From Apostichopus japonicus (lineage: Eukaryota; Echinodermata; Holothuroidea; Aspidochirotida; Stichopodidae): a stretch of 64,000 nucleotides of DNA. How positions within the stretch are numbered: the stretch's first letter is position 1; every line of letters starts with the position of its first letter. The notes beneath the pieces were generated by a model, which saw nothing but the letters and a program-made list of their open reading frames with translations, made no database searches and was not told the origin of the DNA. Made by a program: the position numbers and the translations under genes. The stretch spans positions 26,983,168 through 27,047,167 of the forward strand of contig NC_092569.1 of assembly GCF_037975245.1 (NCBI RefSeq), read 5' to 3'. Below are positions 14,584 through 27,244 of this stretch, one piece after another.

Positions 14584-14962
14584 CAGTGGCGGAGCTAAGG
14601 GTATTGGTCAGGAGGGGCGAAAATGGTCTGTAGGGGCGCTTTCGACACTATCTAAGCGGAGCGCCACCACTGGTTGGCGCGTAGCGTACAGGCATTTTTT
14701 GAGTAAAGATACTCCCTAGATCGCCGGAAATGACCCTTTTCGGGCATGGCTAATTTACAGATAAACGAAGAATAAATAGGTGTCATCGCCAAATTACACC
14801 AACAAATTGTGACATATGTCAATATGTTGATGAGAGCGCAATCAAAAAGTCAATAATCGCGAATAATTTAAAAGTGGTAAAGAGCTGAAAAGGGCGCCAG
14901 CAGTCCATTGAGATCCGTCAGAGGGACATTTTCCCCCTGACTGTATGGACGCTCCGCCACTG
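14584..14962. mobile_element. hAT-type MITE, copy 2 (inverted relative to copy 1)
   Basis: It starts CAGTGGCGGAGC and ends GCTCCGCCACTG. Its reverse complement matches copy 1 over nearly the full length, sharing for example the antisense of GGTGTAATTTGGCGATGACA. The right flank is a G run, so the 8-bp duplication cannot be read with certainty. Confidence 0.85.
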
Positions 14963-15746
14963 GGGGGGGGGGTCGTGGGGAGGGATAGTGTTAGGGAACC
15001 CTGCTCTATGTATCGGATACAGCAGAGGCCCCTGATTAAATTGTTATTACCATTCTGGTTCTAAGAAATGGATTGCTACCTGATACACACAAACAACAAA
15101 ACAATGGTCGAGTAATATCTTACAGGAAAATGATCCATGGATTATCATTTTCAAAGCAATTTCTTTTAGAAATTAGGCAAGCGAAGCCTGCAATGTTAAC
15201 TTTTGAACTCTGGATGAATTGCTAGAGGTCACCGTGACGCCGTTCACTACACAAAGGAAAGTAAAAACATGATGATCTAGTGCATTGATATGTTGGCATA
15301 AATCATAACACTTACACCCACCACATTCATGCTAAGATCAGGTTGTTATGGTATACAACAGTGTATGCAGCAACTGTTCAAAACAGTTAACCGAGGCTAT
15401 GGGCTTAGTAGCTTAGACCCAGTTCTGGGGGGTTGAGGAGGGGGAGGGGGGCTGGGGGGGGCTGTAGGATGTAGGCTTTGCCTGACAAATTTCTCTAGCT
15501 CCCAATACTCACAATTCACCTTCACAAAGAAATTTCCATCAGGAATTTTTATGTTTAACTTTCATCGCAACACCGCGTTATGAATTATTGCTATATCAGT
15601 TAGGCTACAGTAGAAAAAAAATTGATACATCCACGTATCGTAAATGCAATATTTTTGGGAAATGCCCTGTGAATTTTATCAATTGAACAAATTGTAAAAA
15701 CGAAATTGGAATCATGACGATTGAAATCAGTCTATCGAGACGAGAT
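14963..15746. other. Non-genic stretch with G runs
   Basis: G-rich around 14963-14990 and 15427-15463; no gene. Confidence 0.5.
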
Positions 15747-15976
<230 letters not shown>

Positions 15977-17253
15977 AGTAGAAGGCTAAACAAGGCAAAA
16001 CTATATTAATATTTTGTCTTCCTGTCTTACATTTTTATACTGATATTTTCCACGCAATGGATAGACAACTTCAGGTTACTCCCATCTCACCCAAAAAAAA
16101 AAGGCATTTTCAGTCAAAATAAAGAACTTGTTGCCGTCTAGTAGCTGTTTTAATTTCTGTAACATGTCTGAGCATGAAAAGGTTCTGTCAACATTTAATG
16201 ACGCTTCGTGCGTGCGCATTATTCCTTACTTAAAGTTTACCGATGTTTTATTATGCAACGCTGTTTCGTAAATAATTTCGGAATCTACCGAAACACACCA
16301 CTAGCATCCTCCCCCCCCCTCCCCACACCCACGCTCTTCTTTCGAGAATCCTGTATCCGACAATTATAAATCTGGTATTAATGACTTACACTATGATAAT
16401 CACTATTAACAAAATACGTGGAACGTGTTGTGCGATAACCCTCTCGCCGCCCCCCCCCCCTCTCTCTCTCTATAAATAAATTGGGGGCCCTTAGACCTGC
16501 GTCTGACCCAGCTGAAAGCCACTAATTATGAATTATTAAATCATTTGAGTAATACTTTATACATCATTAAAAGTATTGCCAATGCGTTGCTCGAAATGCG
16601 AAATCGTAGCTCACTTTGAACTTATCAATATACCACAAAAATCTGGTCTTGTTAACTGGTTGCCCGCACAGTGGTCGTTTATACTCCTGCACCGGTCAGA
16701 TGCATCCTTATAATATCACCGTTAGAAAATGGTACATATCCACTCCTGCTATCATACGAAGGTTTTAGTAAACTGGGCGAAGGCGTTCAGAGATAACGGT
16801 AGCGAGATTACGGTATTGTCGAGATTTAAGTCACAACACACATGTAGAGCAGCGTAAATTCACTTGTTGCCTCAGACGTGTGTCAATCATTAATTGTCAT
16901 AGGTTAGAAGCATAAATAGATTAACCAGGGAGTTTGTTAACAACTACCTGAATTAAAGGCGATATCGCTCGTAGACTTTTTTTTGAGGGCGCTAGCATTA
17001 TCGCGGTTTCAGGGAGGTTTAATGGGACCCATATTACTCACGTGACCTCGGTGGCAAATTTAGATCAGTGAATAGCACAGGCAAGCGTATGCGTACTGTA
17101 ACAAGCTCGTACCCATGCACACATAATGTTATAACACAGCATTTCAGTGTACCGCACAGGATGTTCGTACTCGATAGTTTGTAGTTTGTGTGCCTTTAGT
17201 AAAGAATACTGTACGATTTTCGTCCAAATACAATCGAGAGTATAGTGAAAATC
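15977..17253. other. Upstream region of the transposase gene
   Basis: C runs at 16310 and 16450. TTAAAGGCGATATCGCTCG at 16964-16982 has a palindrome next to a TTAA and was considered as an element end, but no matching right end was found. No TATA box evident. Confidence 0.4.
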
Positions 17254-20200
17254 ATGGAAAAGGGATCAGGGCAAGGAGAATCTGGCGAAAGAAAACGGCC
17301 TTATCCTGGAACGAGCGTAGGTTCAAGTGGAGGAAGGCCTTTGTTGCATGGACCGAATAGGAACCGCAGTGTGAAGGAACAACAGCGACAAAGAGATGCC
17401 ACGAAGATTTATCTTCTACGTTCTTATGTAAACTGGCAAATGGAGAAAGAACTCTACAAACATTTCCATGATTTGACTTTTGTTAGCAACGCAGATTTCG
17501 CAGAACATTTGCTTCAGGATCACACAAAAAGGTAATGATTTGCTTAGCTAGGCTAAAACTGTTTGGGTAGTACTACTACTAGTACATGGTAGTACTACAG
17601 GGTATTGTCCTAGGTTACATGTATAGCCTAGGCCTAGTCAGTATTGCGAAGTACAGAATACTGCGAAGTTCAGACATCCCTAAGAAATACACGATTACAC
17701 CATGATAACCTACAAGCAAAAGCCAATATCACTAAAAACTACAAAGCTACAGTTATTTCCTCTCCAAAATGACCCGTGTGCAAGTATGTACGTACATATT
17801 TGTCAATAACATGAATATATAGTTTTGGTGTATTTTAAGGCTTAGGTACGTGTTCGAACTTGGCAGTGTCTATGCTATTGTTTTTGTAACATACATGATT
17901 TGATAAGCCTAGGCTATGTAACTAGGCCTATCATTCATTATTTTTCCAATGGACCTAGTATGTGCTAACCTTATCATACTTAGCCTAGCACAAAGTAGCA
18001 GTAAGTTTTCTTACTGAGTCTGTTTGTGAATGCTTGTCATGAAGATACTGTATACAGTTAAACATTAAAATATCCTTCCTAAAGAAGACTGACAGGGACT
18101 GGGGGTCTTTAGTTTCACTCCTCATATTTATGCCATGGAAAGCTGGGCCTTCTCATCACTAAAAAGTAAACTGTTTTTGCCTCAACAAATTGATGGAAAC
18201 ATATTTTCTAACCACTAGGCCTAGGTGATCTGTTCATCCCCACCCCTCCAGGTTCTAAATTGTTATCAGCTGTCCTTGTTTGAAGAATAATTCTTGTGAA
18301 TGAGCATTTGAAAGAAAAGTATTAAGTATGAAGCCTCATCTTTGTCCAGTCATATAACATAGGACTAAGGCCTATAGTATTAGTAATAAGTATGATGTTC
18401 ATAGTAATTGCATCCCCTAATTTTGTAATATGCACCAGTGAGGAAGGCCTACTATGCTGTACAAATAAAACCACATGGACCTGCATAAAAATAATGCATC
18501 TACATAAATACTTTAGAATCACTCCTAACTGATTTACATGTTGGGTCATTCCATATCAAATCACCAAATTTTGGGGTATGTTGTAGTTCGACATCTTTGA
18601 AAAATTCCCAGATTTATTGTATGAGTGGACCACCACAAAATAAGCATATTCTGAAAATTTCAGTTGCATTGCTTTACTATTGGCCGATTTAAAATTTAAA
18701 ATTAAAATTCTTTCTTCTATTTTATAAGTCTTCTAATTAAATGAATTCAACCAGGAGCAGACAAGTACATTGCATATAGTATTTTTTTATATGAAATTAA
18801 AAACTGCACAGTATTGAACTGAATGACCTTGAAGTACAGTACAATACCCAGGCTCAAAACACATGGAACATCAAAACAGGCAAAAACGTTTTTTGTAAAA
18901 ATCCCAAACTTTGAGGATTTTTCATTTCAAAATAAGGCAAAACACCCTCCTGAATTTTTTTGTGCAAACAGGGTGGTACTATATCTCTTCCAGAAAAAAT
19001 TATCAATTTTTTTTTAATTTGACGCGTTTTGAGTTATTGGCCGTCAAAAACAACCTCTTTTGTACATCGGAGCAACTTAACAACTTCATAAATTAATATT
19101 GAGAACAGCTAGAACCCTGAAATTTGTTATTGTGTAAGAACTTTGTACTCATTAATAAAGTATAAACCCTGACAGCTCTAACATGGTTACTTTGGTAAAA
19201 AATTGGCATCAAAACCCCTACCTCATGCTGAATCGCAGCATGAAATAGCAACTTTAGAGTTGCACAACTTGCAAACATATTATAAGAAAGCATCGTAATC
19301 ACTATTTTGTAATATTTGTAGTAGACATAATAACCTCTGAAAGAATCAAGTACCATGAAGCAATGGTTTGGGAGCAATTCATCACTAAAAATGGCACATT
19401 TTTTAGCGAAAAGTACAAACATAAAATATTTTGACACTTTTAAGTTGACCTAACTCCACAAGACAATATTTTTGTAGCCTAATTTTTTCTTTTCCTGTTC
19501 TATGGGTTAGACTCTATAGGCATCTGTAATAGAAAGGTAGTAGAAATTCTGAATGTTCAATTGCTGAGAAATGAGACCTCAAAAGTCAAGAAAATGCCAA
19601 AATGCCATGGTGGCGACAAATTGCGGAATTTCAAAGTGTGATAAATCGGCCAATTGTAAAGTTATGCAACTGAAATTTTCAGAATATACTTATTTTATGG
19701 TGGTCCAATCATAAAATAAATTTGGGAATTTTTGGAAAGGGTGCAGCAACAGCCATCCGTGATTTGACACGGAATGACCCTGTTTTCACTTTTCACACCG
19801 CTACGTATGCAACTAGATCTTAGGTTTTTCTAAGCTCAGCCACAGCCAGCATATATGCAATCAAGTTTTAATGGTTCATTTGGGCAACAGAGTGTATACT
19901 GTTATCTACTGACTGTCTGTCCAATATTCCAGCAATCATGTGTACATTTCTGTGTTTGGGATTTTTGAAGGAACCCAACTGCTATGCAAGAAATTAGGTT
20001 AATTAGCCTCACTAATTGAGGGACCATATTAGTACATATAGCTTTACCTATATAAACCTTTATATAGCCATGCCTGGAGGTAAGAAAGTACCAGTTTTTT
20101 GTGTAGGCCTGATGCTCATACTTTATGATGCTGTCCTAAGTTATCATATTTTTATAGTCAGTACTTTGCTTGTTTTTGTTCAGCTTCTTGTAAATGATCT

Positions 20201-23200
20201 GATGTTTAGTGTTAAAAAATGATAATATCTATTAAATTTGGTGGCCAAAACTTATCTCTTGTGGAGAGTAATCGAGCGTTAATGGTAGTCTGATATCAAG
20301 CTATTCACTTAAACAGGAAGTCTTCACAATGGTGGGCTTATGTCATGGAGTAAGCTAGCATCACAATTCTCACACATGAAACCAACTGCTCACATAAACA
20401 GGAAGTTTACACAGTACAGTAGGTAAATAACGAGTGTACATCAGTCTTTGATCTTGAAAAAGACTGGACATCTTTTAGTGATATGAAACCAAACAGTTCA
20501 CTTAGACAGGAAGTTTACATAGTAAATTGTACATTGACATGTGAGCTGAAGTTGATGGGCAAGCAGTTGGGCAACACAAAATTATCCTCACAATTTTCTT
20601 GAAAGGTACTGAGGTTTATGGATATGTTGAAGAAGAGTATGAAAGAACATCTCATCCTTATCTGGGTTTAAGTCAATATGGGTTAACAATATGTCATTAT
20701 TGAAAAGTGTTTGTTTGTTACTTTTCTCTTTCATATTTTTTCTTGGTTAGGTACAGTATGAAAACCTGTTGTTTTTAATGATTTGGTCATTACCAGATTC
20801 ATTAAGCATACAATTAAGCTTGTGGTGTACTGTACAGTTAATTTACTATTTCAGTTAATATGATCTACGGACAATTTTTTTGTTTCATTGAACAGGTGTC
20901 AAATGCATCTTTTCCGGAAAGATGCCGAAAGTCAGACAGAGGCATTCTCAGCAGCTGTCACCACAGAAAGATCAGTTGACACTCAGAAAGGAGAAGGTAA
21001 ATTTATATGTTTATCCTTGCATGAATTACAGACTGGAAGAGCAGTGCTAATCTTATATCTGATCTGATGTGATCAGAAAAATTATACAATTTCATTCTCA
21101 TTAAATTCCCAAAGAAAAGAAAAAATGGTAGCATATTGCTCATCCACTAAAAAGCATACATGTGTATTAGAATTTATAAAAGTAAGTGGGCCTGATATTA
21201 TCAGGATCTTCTTTAGAGGCAAACTGACTAGTAATAGGAAATTCAAGAGACACAATAGAGCCTGGAACAGAGAGGACATTGTGAGCACAAAGAAAAGAGT
21301 TAATGGTGTATTGAACAAAAGGAGTCAGGGAAAGCAGAGGTAATAGATAAACTGTGGAGTACAAAACGAGGATTAAGTAAGGAGAGAGGGCAAATAAACT
21401 ATGGCAGAATACAGAGATGGAGCAGGATAAAGTTAGTCATGTCCCTCCTGTATTTTGAGCCCAAGGTTAAGGCATTCCGTCCACTCTCTCTATCTCTGCT
21501 GAGGTGTACTATGTCTGAGATGTTAAGTCTACGAATTTAGTTACCTGTTGGGACATGTCTTTAATGGTATGATTGGGCAGCTGCAAGTGTTCCCCTACTG
21601 GAGTCTCCATTTTCATGGTATTGCCATTGACCTGTGACTAGAAATGCTTCTTGAGGGTGGTCTTGGTTTCACCAACATACTTGTAACTCAATATCCTATA
21701 CTTTAATGTTCTCTAAACTAAATGACACCATTTGGATTAAAATATCAGTTTCCAATGCTGCATAAGTATAACAATTTCTAAACAAAAGTATATTTTTAGT
21801 CACAGCCATAGTTTCCAATGTGTACAGTACATATTGCAGGAAACTTGCAAGCTAGTAACTATTGTTTTATGTCATCTTTACAGAAACTTTTGATCCAGCT
21901 ACTTCGACACCTCTCAAGAAGCCATCTGCCATGTTCTGTCCAATGTCACCAGTAGGAGTAGATATAGAGCAGCATGGGAGAGAAACTGCAGACCATACAC
22001 ATACATTGTAAGATTGTAATATTGAACTTATCTGAATGCAGATCTAATTAAAACATTGCAATAAGGTTGACACAGACTTACAGCCTGTATGAGCTGCATA
22101 GTTACTAATGTCATCAATTTCAATAGAAGCCTTGTGTATCAGATTGTTGGCAAACTCCACATCTCTCTCTGTTAAGCAATCAAGTCAAATGGTATCATTT
22201 CTATAGACTGCTTTGGTATAAAATATTATCTACAGACAATGAGCAAGATCAGCTGCTTAGCATGATCTTAGAAGGATCCTTTTCTCCACCACAATAGTTG
22301 TTGTTTTATGTTGGGAATGGAAGGTGGCGAAGGGGAGACTTGCTACATTTAACAAGGATTTGGTAAGGGAAGAAGAAACCCAAGGGTATGGAGGGAGGAG
22401 GGTGGGGGCAGTCACTCTTCACTGAACATTTACTATCTGTGCTGTTAATGATTATCTTTAAACGATTTTGTGTGTGTATTAAGTTTGTACGAGTGTATGT
22501 ATGTGAGGAGGTATATATTGGTGGATGGATGGATGTTTGTATCTATTTACATTTACGTGTGCACAATATGCATATCAATTGATGCTTTGTGCAGTTTTAC
22601 TAAGATCAAGAAGGTTTCATGATTTCACTCTACATGTCAGCTTCATTTATATAAAAAAATTGTTTGAGTTACATCATCGATACCACAATGCAATTATTTT
22701 TATTCCGGTTCGAATCAGCTTAGCACAGTATAAGTCAGTTTTTGAATTGTGTAATTGAACTTCATATTTCACTACCTTGTCATCAACTTACTCAAGCCAT
22801 TCTTTTAATATCTGCATTGTTATTGTTTACAGGGGTAACAGTTGTTCCCAAAAAGAACTGCAGAAAGAACTGGAGTACTGCTCAGATGATGAAGGAGAGG
22901 AAGACAAATTTGGAGACTGGGAAGATGTTATGGATGAACTAAACCAGAGTAAACTTTCTGTGTAAGTTTATTTGTTGAACGTCTGACTGTTTATGACTAC
23001 TGTACATTTTAGAATTTTGAAGGTTTGATAATTGATTTTTTCCTTGATGATAAGTCCAAAAGTATAAACTAATAAATTCAATTGTTGACTACTGATGGCT
23101 CAGTATCGAGTGTGGAGTTGAAAAAGCAGTGTTGTTATGACATAAGTTGGTGCATGTGTAATGACTTAGCTAAGTACATAGTTAAGGTGGGCACTGAGCA

Positions 23201-26200
23201 CTAGGCATAGACCCCCCCCCCCCCCCCCCCCACGATTTTCTGTTTTTTGGTTCCTTGCTTTTTGCAAAGCAAGGAACCTATGCGTTCAACTTGGCGTGTG
23301 TGTGTGTGTGTGTGTATGTGACGCTTGGCTTGTGTACACGATATCTCAATAAGGAAATGATGTATCATGATCAAACTTGTTGGGTGGATAGCCCATAGTG
23401 AGAGGAAGATCCCTATTGTTTTTGGTGCCCGCAAAGGTCACCAAAGGTCAGTTAGATGCCAAAAACCAATATATTAAAAACAGCAATAACTCCCATTGTC
23501 AGGGTCCGACATGGTTGATATTTTGCGAGTAGTTGTGAATGGGGTAAGGGATCGTTCCCAAACATAACGGTAATGTGATCGAAGGTCAACAAAGGTCAAT
23601 TAATGATAAAAAACTAGTATTTTTGCGATAACTTGAGAACGAAATGTCCGTTAGGGTTGGATGTTGCTTTAATGTCATCCAATTGTCGACCCGCATCTGG
23701 GTGACCCTTGACCTCAATTTGACCTCTGGTGACCTTTACATGTTTTGGGGGATTTTTACAGTTTTGATGCTATTTTTAGATGTCAAAGGTACCTTCTGAT
23801 CATAAATGTCAATAGGTTGACCCCGTGTGACCTTTATGTGCGAAGTTATATGAGGTCAAAGTTTTTCGGTCAGAGTTAGGATGGTTGTACAGACTTGTCG
23901 TTTTGTTTTTTGGAATCAGGAGATTAAACTACATCTGAAACCAAGGTCAAAAGGTCAAAGGTCACATTAGAAAAAATGTGCTTATTTTGGGAGGAAACGA
24001 GCAAAAAAGAAAATGTTTGGTTTTGATGCTAGATTTGGATATCAAAGGTACCTTCCGATCAAAAATGTCAATTGGTTGACACCCGTGTGACCTTCGTGTG
24101 CGAAGTTATATGAGGTCAAAGTTAATTTTCAGACATTTAATGCAACAACTCCCAGTTCCAAGGTGTGACATGGTTGATATTTTTGGACAAGTTGGAAATG
24201 GTATAGGGGAATAGTTTCAAACTTAACGGTCATGTGATCCAACGTCACCAAAGGTCAGCTAATGTTAAAAAAGTAGTATTTTGGGGGGAGAAAATGGGCA
24301 AAGAAAAAATGTTTGAATTTTTACAGTCATGCTCTATTTAGGTCTCACCGATCAAAAATGTCAATTGGTTGACCTCCGGGTGACCTTTGTGTGTGAAGTT
24401 ATGTATACAAGTTCAAAGTTAATTTTCATACATTTAATGCAATTAAATCTCAATGCCAAGGTGTGACATGGTTGATATTTTGGGACAAGTTGTGAACGGG
24501 GTGGTGGAACATTTTGAAACTTAAAGGTCATGTCATCTGAGGTCACCAATGTTATCATATCTGTTGACACGCTTGTAGGTCTCTTATATTTCTTACATTT
24601 TCGACACCATATTTAGATCTCAAAAGTGCCTTTTGATCAAAAATCCGATCACATTTTGTGATCACAAAAGTGGTGGTTATAGTGTTGGTTACTTTATGGG
24701 AACATGTAGGACCACAATTACTTGGACTATTTGAGCCCAATCTTGCTTGATAATATTACTGTATGTGTATTGTCAAATACCCCAAGCAAGGAACCACAGT
24801 GCCCTTGGGCTCTTGTTTGAATGTAGGTGTTATTCCATAGGAAATGTTTTCTCCATAGTGGGGTCTTCTCACATTCACCTTCCCAGGGGCTGTAGTGTAA
24901 ACATGATACTGTACATATCAAACAATCTACTGTCTAGATCTCATATCTGGTATACATTGTTAACTGCAAGATGATGTACTTATGTCCATCGTAAACATGA
25001 CCTGTTGGGAATCGAGTTGAATATATTTTGTTGATATTTTTTTCAGAAACCAGCTTGAAACTAGTTTGCAAGTGGATGAGGAGGTTTTTGGATTTCAAGG
25101 AGACGACAGAGATTCAGATGAAACCCCAGTTTTTGAACCAAACCAACCTAAGCAAGACACTCAACCTTTCATTGACTCCTGTGTTAAAGAAGATAAAATA
25201 ATTGTATGGGTGTCTAAGATAGAAGAACTGCTCAAGCAAGTCCATGGAGAAACATGCCCTAACCCCAGTTGCCAAAGAATGCTGGGATACCAAAACACTT
25301 TCACTGGATCAGGCTTGAAAGTGACATGGTCATGTTGTGAGGGACATAGCCCTGGTCAATGGTTCTCACAACCATTATTCAACAGAATGTATGCCGGCAA
25401 CCTTCTAATTGCATCAGGTGTTATTCTTTCTGGAAACAGTTTAATGAAGATGACACACTTTTTCAAAACCATAGGATTGAAGAGCATCACAAAAGATACA
25501 TTTTATAGGACCCAGCGGCTGTATGTTGCCCCTGTTGTAGACAATTTTTGGCAAGGAATGCAGCAAGGCATTTTGTCAGCGTATGGTGACCAACAAGTTG
25601 TTCTAGCTGGAGATGGAAGATGCGATTCACCAGGTCACAGTGCTCAGTACTGCAGCTATGTTTTTACTGATGAAGCAACGAAGAAAGTTCTCCATGTGGA
25701 AGTTGTCGATGTAAGAGAGGTTGGGGGTAAAAGCCCAAACATGGAAAAGATGGCATTCGAGCGAGGAATGGATTTCCTTATGAAACAGATCAAAGTTGAA
25801 GAACTTGTGACAGATGCTCATACACAGATTAGTGCTGCCATGAAGAATTCAGTAAAGTTTCAGGATGTGACCCATCAACATGATGTATGGCATGGCGCAA
25901 AAAGCATTGCCAGAAAAATTAAGAAAGCCTCCAGATTAAGAGAAAACCGTGTGTTGCAGAGTTGGTTACCTTCAATTAGGAACCATTTTTGGTTCTCCTC
26001 AAAGACGTCCAACCGTGATGATGTAAGGATGAAAGCAACATTCCTTGGGATTCTGCACCATATTGTGGACGAGCATGAGTGGGTGTTTGGGACAGATGGA
26101 CGTCCAGGAAAGTGTGCCCATGAAGAGCTGCAGGATGCAGAGAGAACCAAACGCTGGTTGAAGAAAGGTTCTGTTCCACACAAGACCCTGGCAACTGAAC

Positions 26201-26673
26201 TGACAGCTCGGCGTTTCTTGAATAACTTGAAGTATTACAAAAACTTCAGGCATACTGGAATTCTGGAATCATTTAATAATCATCTACTGATGTATGCTCC
26301 TAAACGTCATTCGTATGGCTATGTTGGATTTACTATTAGGAATAAGCTGGCTGTTATTGACCATAACTACCACGCAGACAGACGACAAGCAACACAGGTG
26401 GATGGCACCCCTCGTTTTCAGTGCAAGTACAGTAAGAGCACTGGAAGATTCTCCGCTCAGCCTCTCATGGAGCAAAAGAGTTATGGCTACCTACCAGAGC
26501 TGATGGGACTGATCTTTTTGCAACGTGCAAACACAACTGGCCCTCTCAACCAGCAAGTACCAATGAAGGAAAATGACCCCAAAAGGATCCATCCACGAAT
26601 CTCTCTGTTGCCTAGACCACCTATTCAAGAGCTAATAAAATGTCATAAGAGTCGTTTTGAGCCCTCCAACTAA
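17254..26673 (+). CDS. Kolobok-type DDE transposase (spliced, five coding exons, 752 aa)
   Basis: Coding exons read by eye: 17254-17531, 20896-20996, 21884-22007, 22833-22961 and 25047-26673. Every junction is GT-AG and phases join (2,1,2,2), giving 752 codons without a stop. Exon 5 carries the recognisable part. A Cys/His cluster (C281, C286, C307, C308, H311) precedes a catalytic core with GDGRCDSPGH (D400), LVTDAHTQI (D467), a QHDVWHGAKS block and HTGILESFN (E618). I recognise this layout from Kolobok-superfamily DDE transposases; a fish- and invertebrate-wide family of uncharacterised proteins looks the same. The N-terminal 210 residues are hydrophilic, with a basic start and an acidic stretch (DDEGEED) in exon 4; I see no THAP C2CH motif. 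The start is the ATG at 17254 in a long open exon. Terminal inverted repeats and TTAA target duplications were not found, so it may be a large element or a host-retained gene. Introns 1 and 4 hold other mobile elements. AATAAA occurs at the end of the CDS, near 26633. Confidence 0.85.
18543..19780. mobile_element. 1.24-kb DNA transposon with about 145-bp terminal inverted repeats, in intron 1
   Basis: The left end is GGGTCATTCCATATCAAATC; the right end, reverse-complemented, is GGGTCATTCCGTGTCAAATC. The inverted arms (about 18543-18690 and 19633-19780) stay alignable through AAAATTCCCA, GGACCACCA and TTCTGAAAATTTCAGTTGCA. A 4-bp direct repeat TGTT flanks both ends (18539-18542, 19781-19784). 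No recognisable transposase lies inside, so it is non-autonomous. The superfamily is not assigned. Confidence 0.82.
23212..23231. repeat. Poly-C run (20 C)
   Basis: An uninterrupted C tract just before the intron 4 repeat element. Similar shorter C or G runs occur at 8709, 15440, 16450, 28633, 30350, 44871, 45044, 45805, 60038, 61211 and 62226. Confidence 0.9.
23249..24815. mobile_element. Repeat element with a 5' hairpin and internal diverged repeats, in intron 4
   Basis: It begins with a perfect hairpin GGTTCCTTGCTTT / AAAGCAAGGAACC (23249-23278, loop TTGC). It ends near 24815 with GCAAGGAACC again and a stem GAGCCCAA / TTGGGCTC. Inside are repeated diverged units: CATGGTTGATATTTT near 23510, 24170 and 24470, and TGCGAAGTTATATGAGGTCA near 23840 and 24100. 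There is no long ORF. The boundaries and class are uncertain. Confidence 0.55.
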
Positions 26674-27244
26674 GTCAAGTTTATTCCAAAATGTCACCAA
26701 CTTCCCCCCTCCCGGATTTATTAGCTTATACCGAGGGGAACATGATAATGAAGAAAATCTTGATTAATGTTATGATGTGTTTATGAAGTAGAAATTCACA
26801 TATTGGTTTGAGAATTTGAAACTTTATTCAGTCCTCTTATCAGCTACAGTAGTCAATAATAGTTCTCAATAGAGTTTTCATTATGGTTGCATAGAATTGG
26901 GGGGAACATAGCATATTAGCTTTTAAAATCGTATTTATTGATCTATAGAACGGTAACATATAAGTGGAATAATTTAAGAACTCCATAGATGCAATACTTT
27001 TTTAAATACTATAACATATGTATGGTTAAACCTGAAACTAGCCATGATTCTACCTCAAATGTTAGCAGTATCTCAAAGGAAGCATTCTTTGAGGCTGTTG
27101 GATTTTTTTAACATAAACAGAACATGTGTGTAAGTCACATGGCATACACAGTAGTGTAACTAAAAACTCAATTTATTGATTGTTTAGTATTTAACACTTT
27201 TTTTCACTAATGAACTACTCTTTATGGCATCTAGTTTATTTTCT

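Noticed and set aside
16964-16982. Left end of a Kolobok element (TTAAAGGCGATATCGC)
   Set aside because: TTAA plus palindrome is suggestive, but no inverted partner was found right of 29463.
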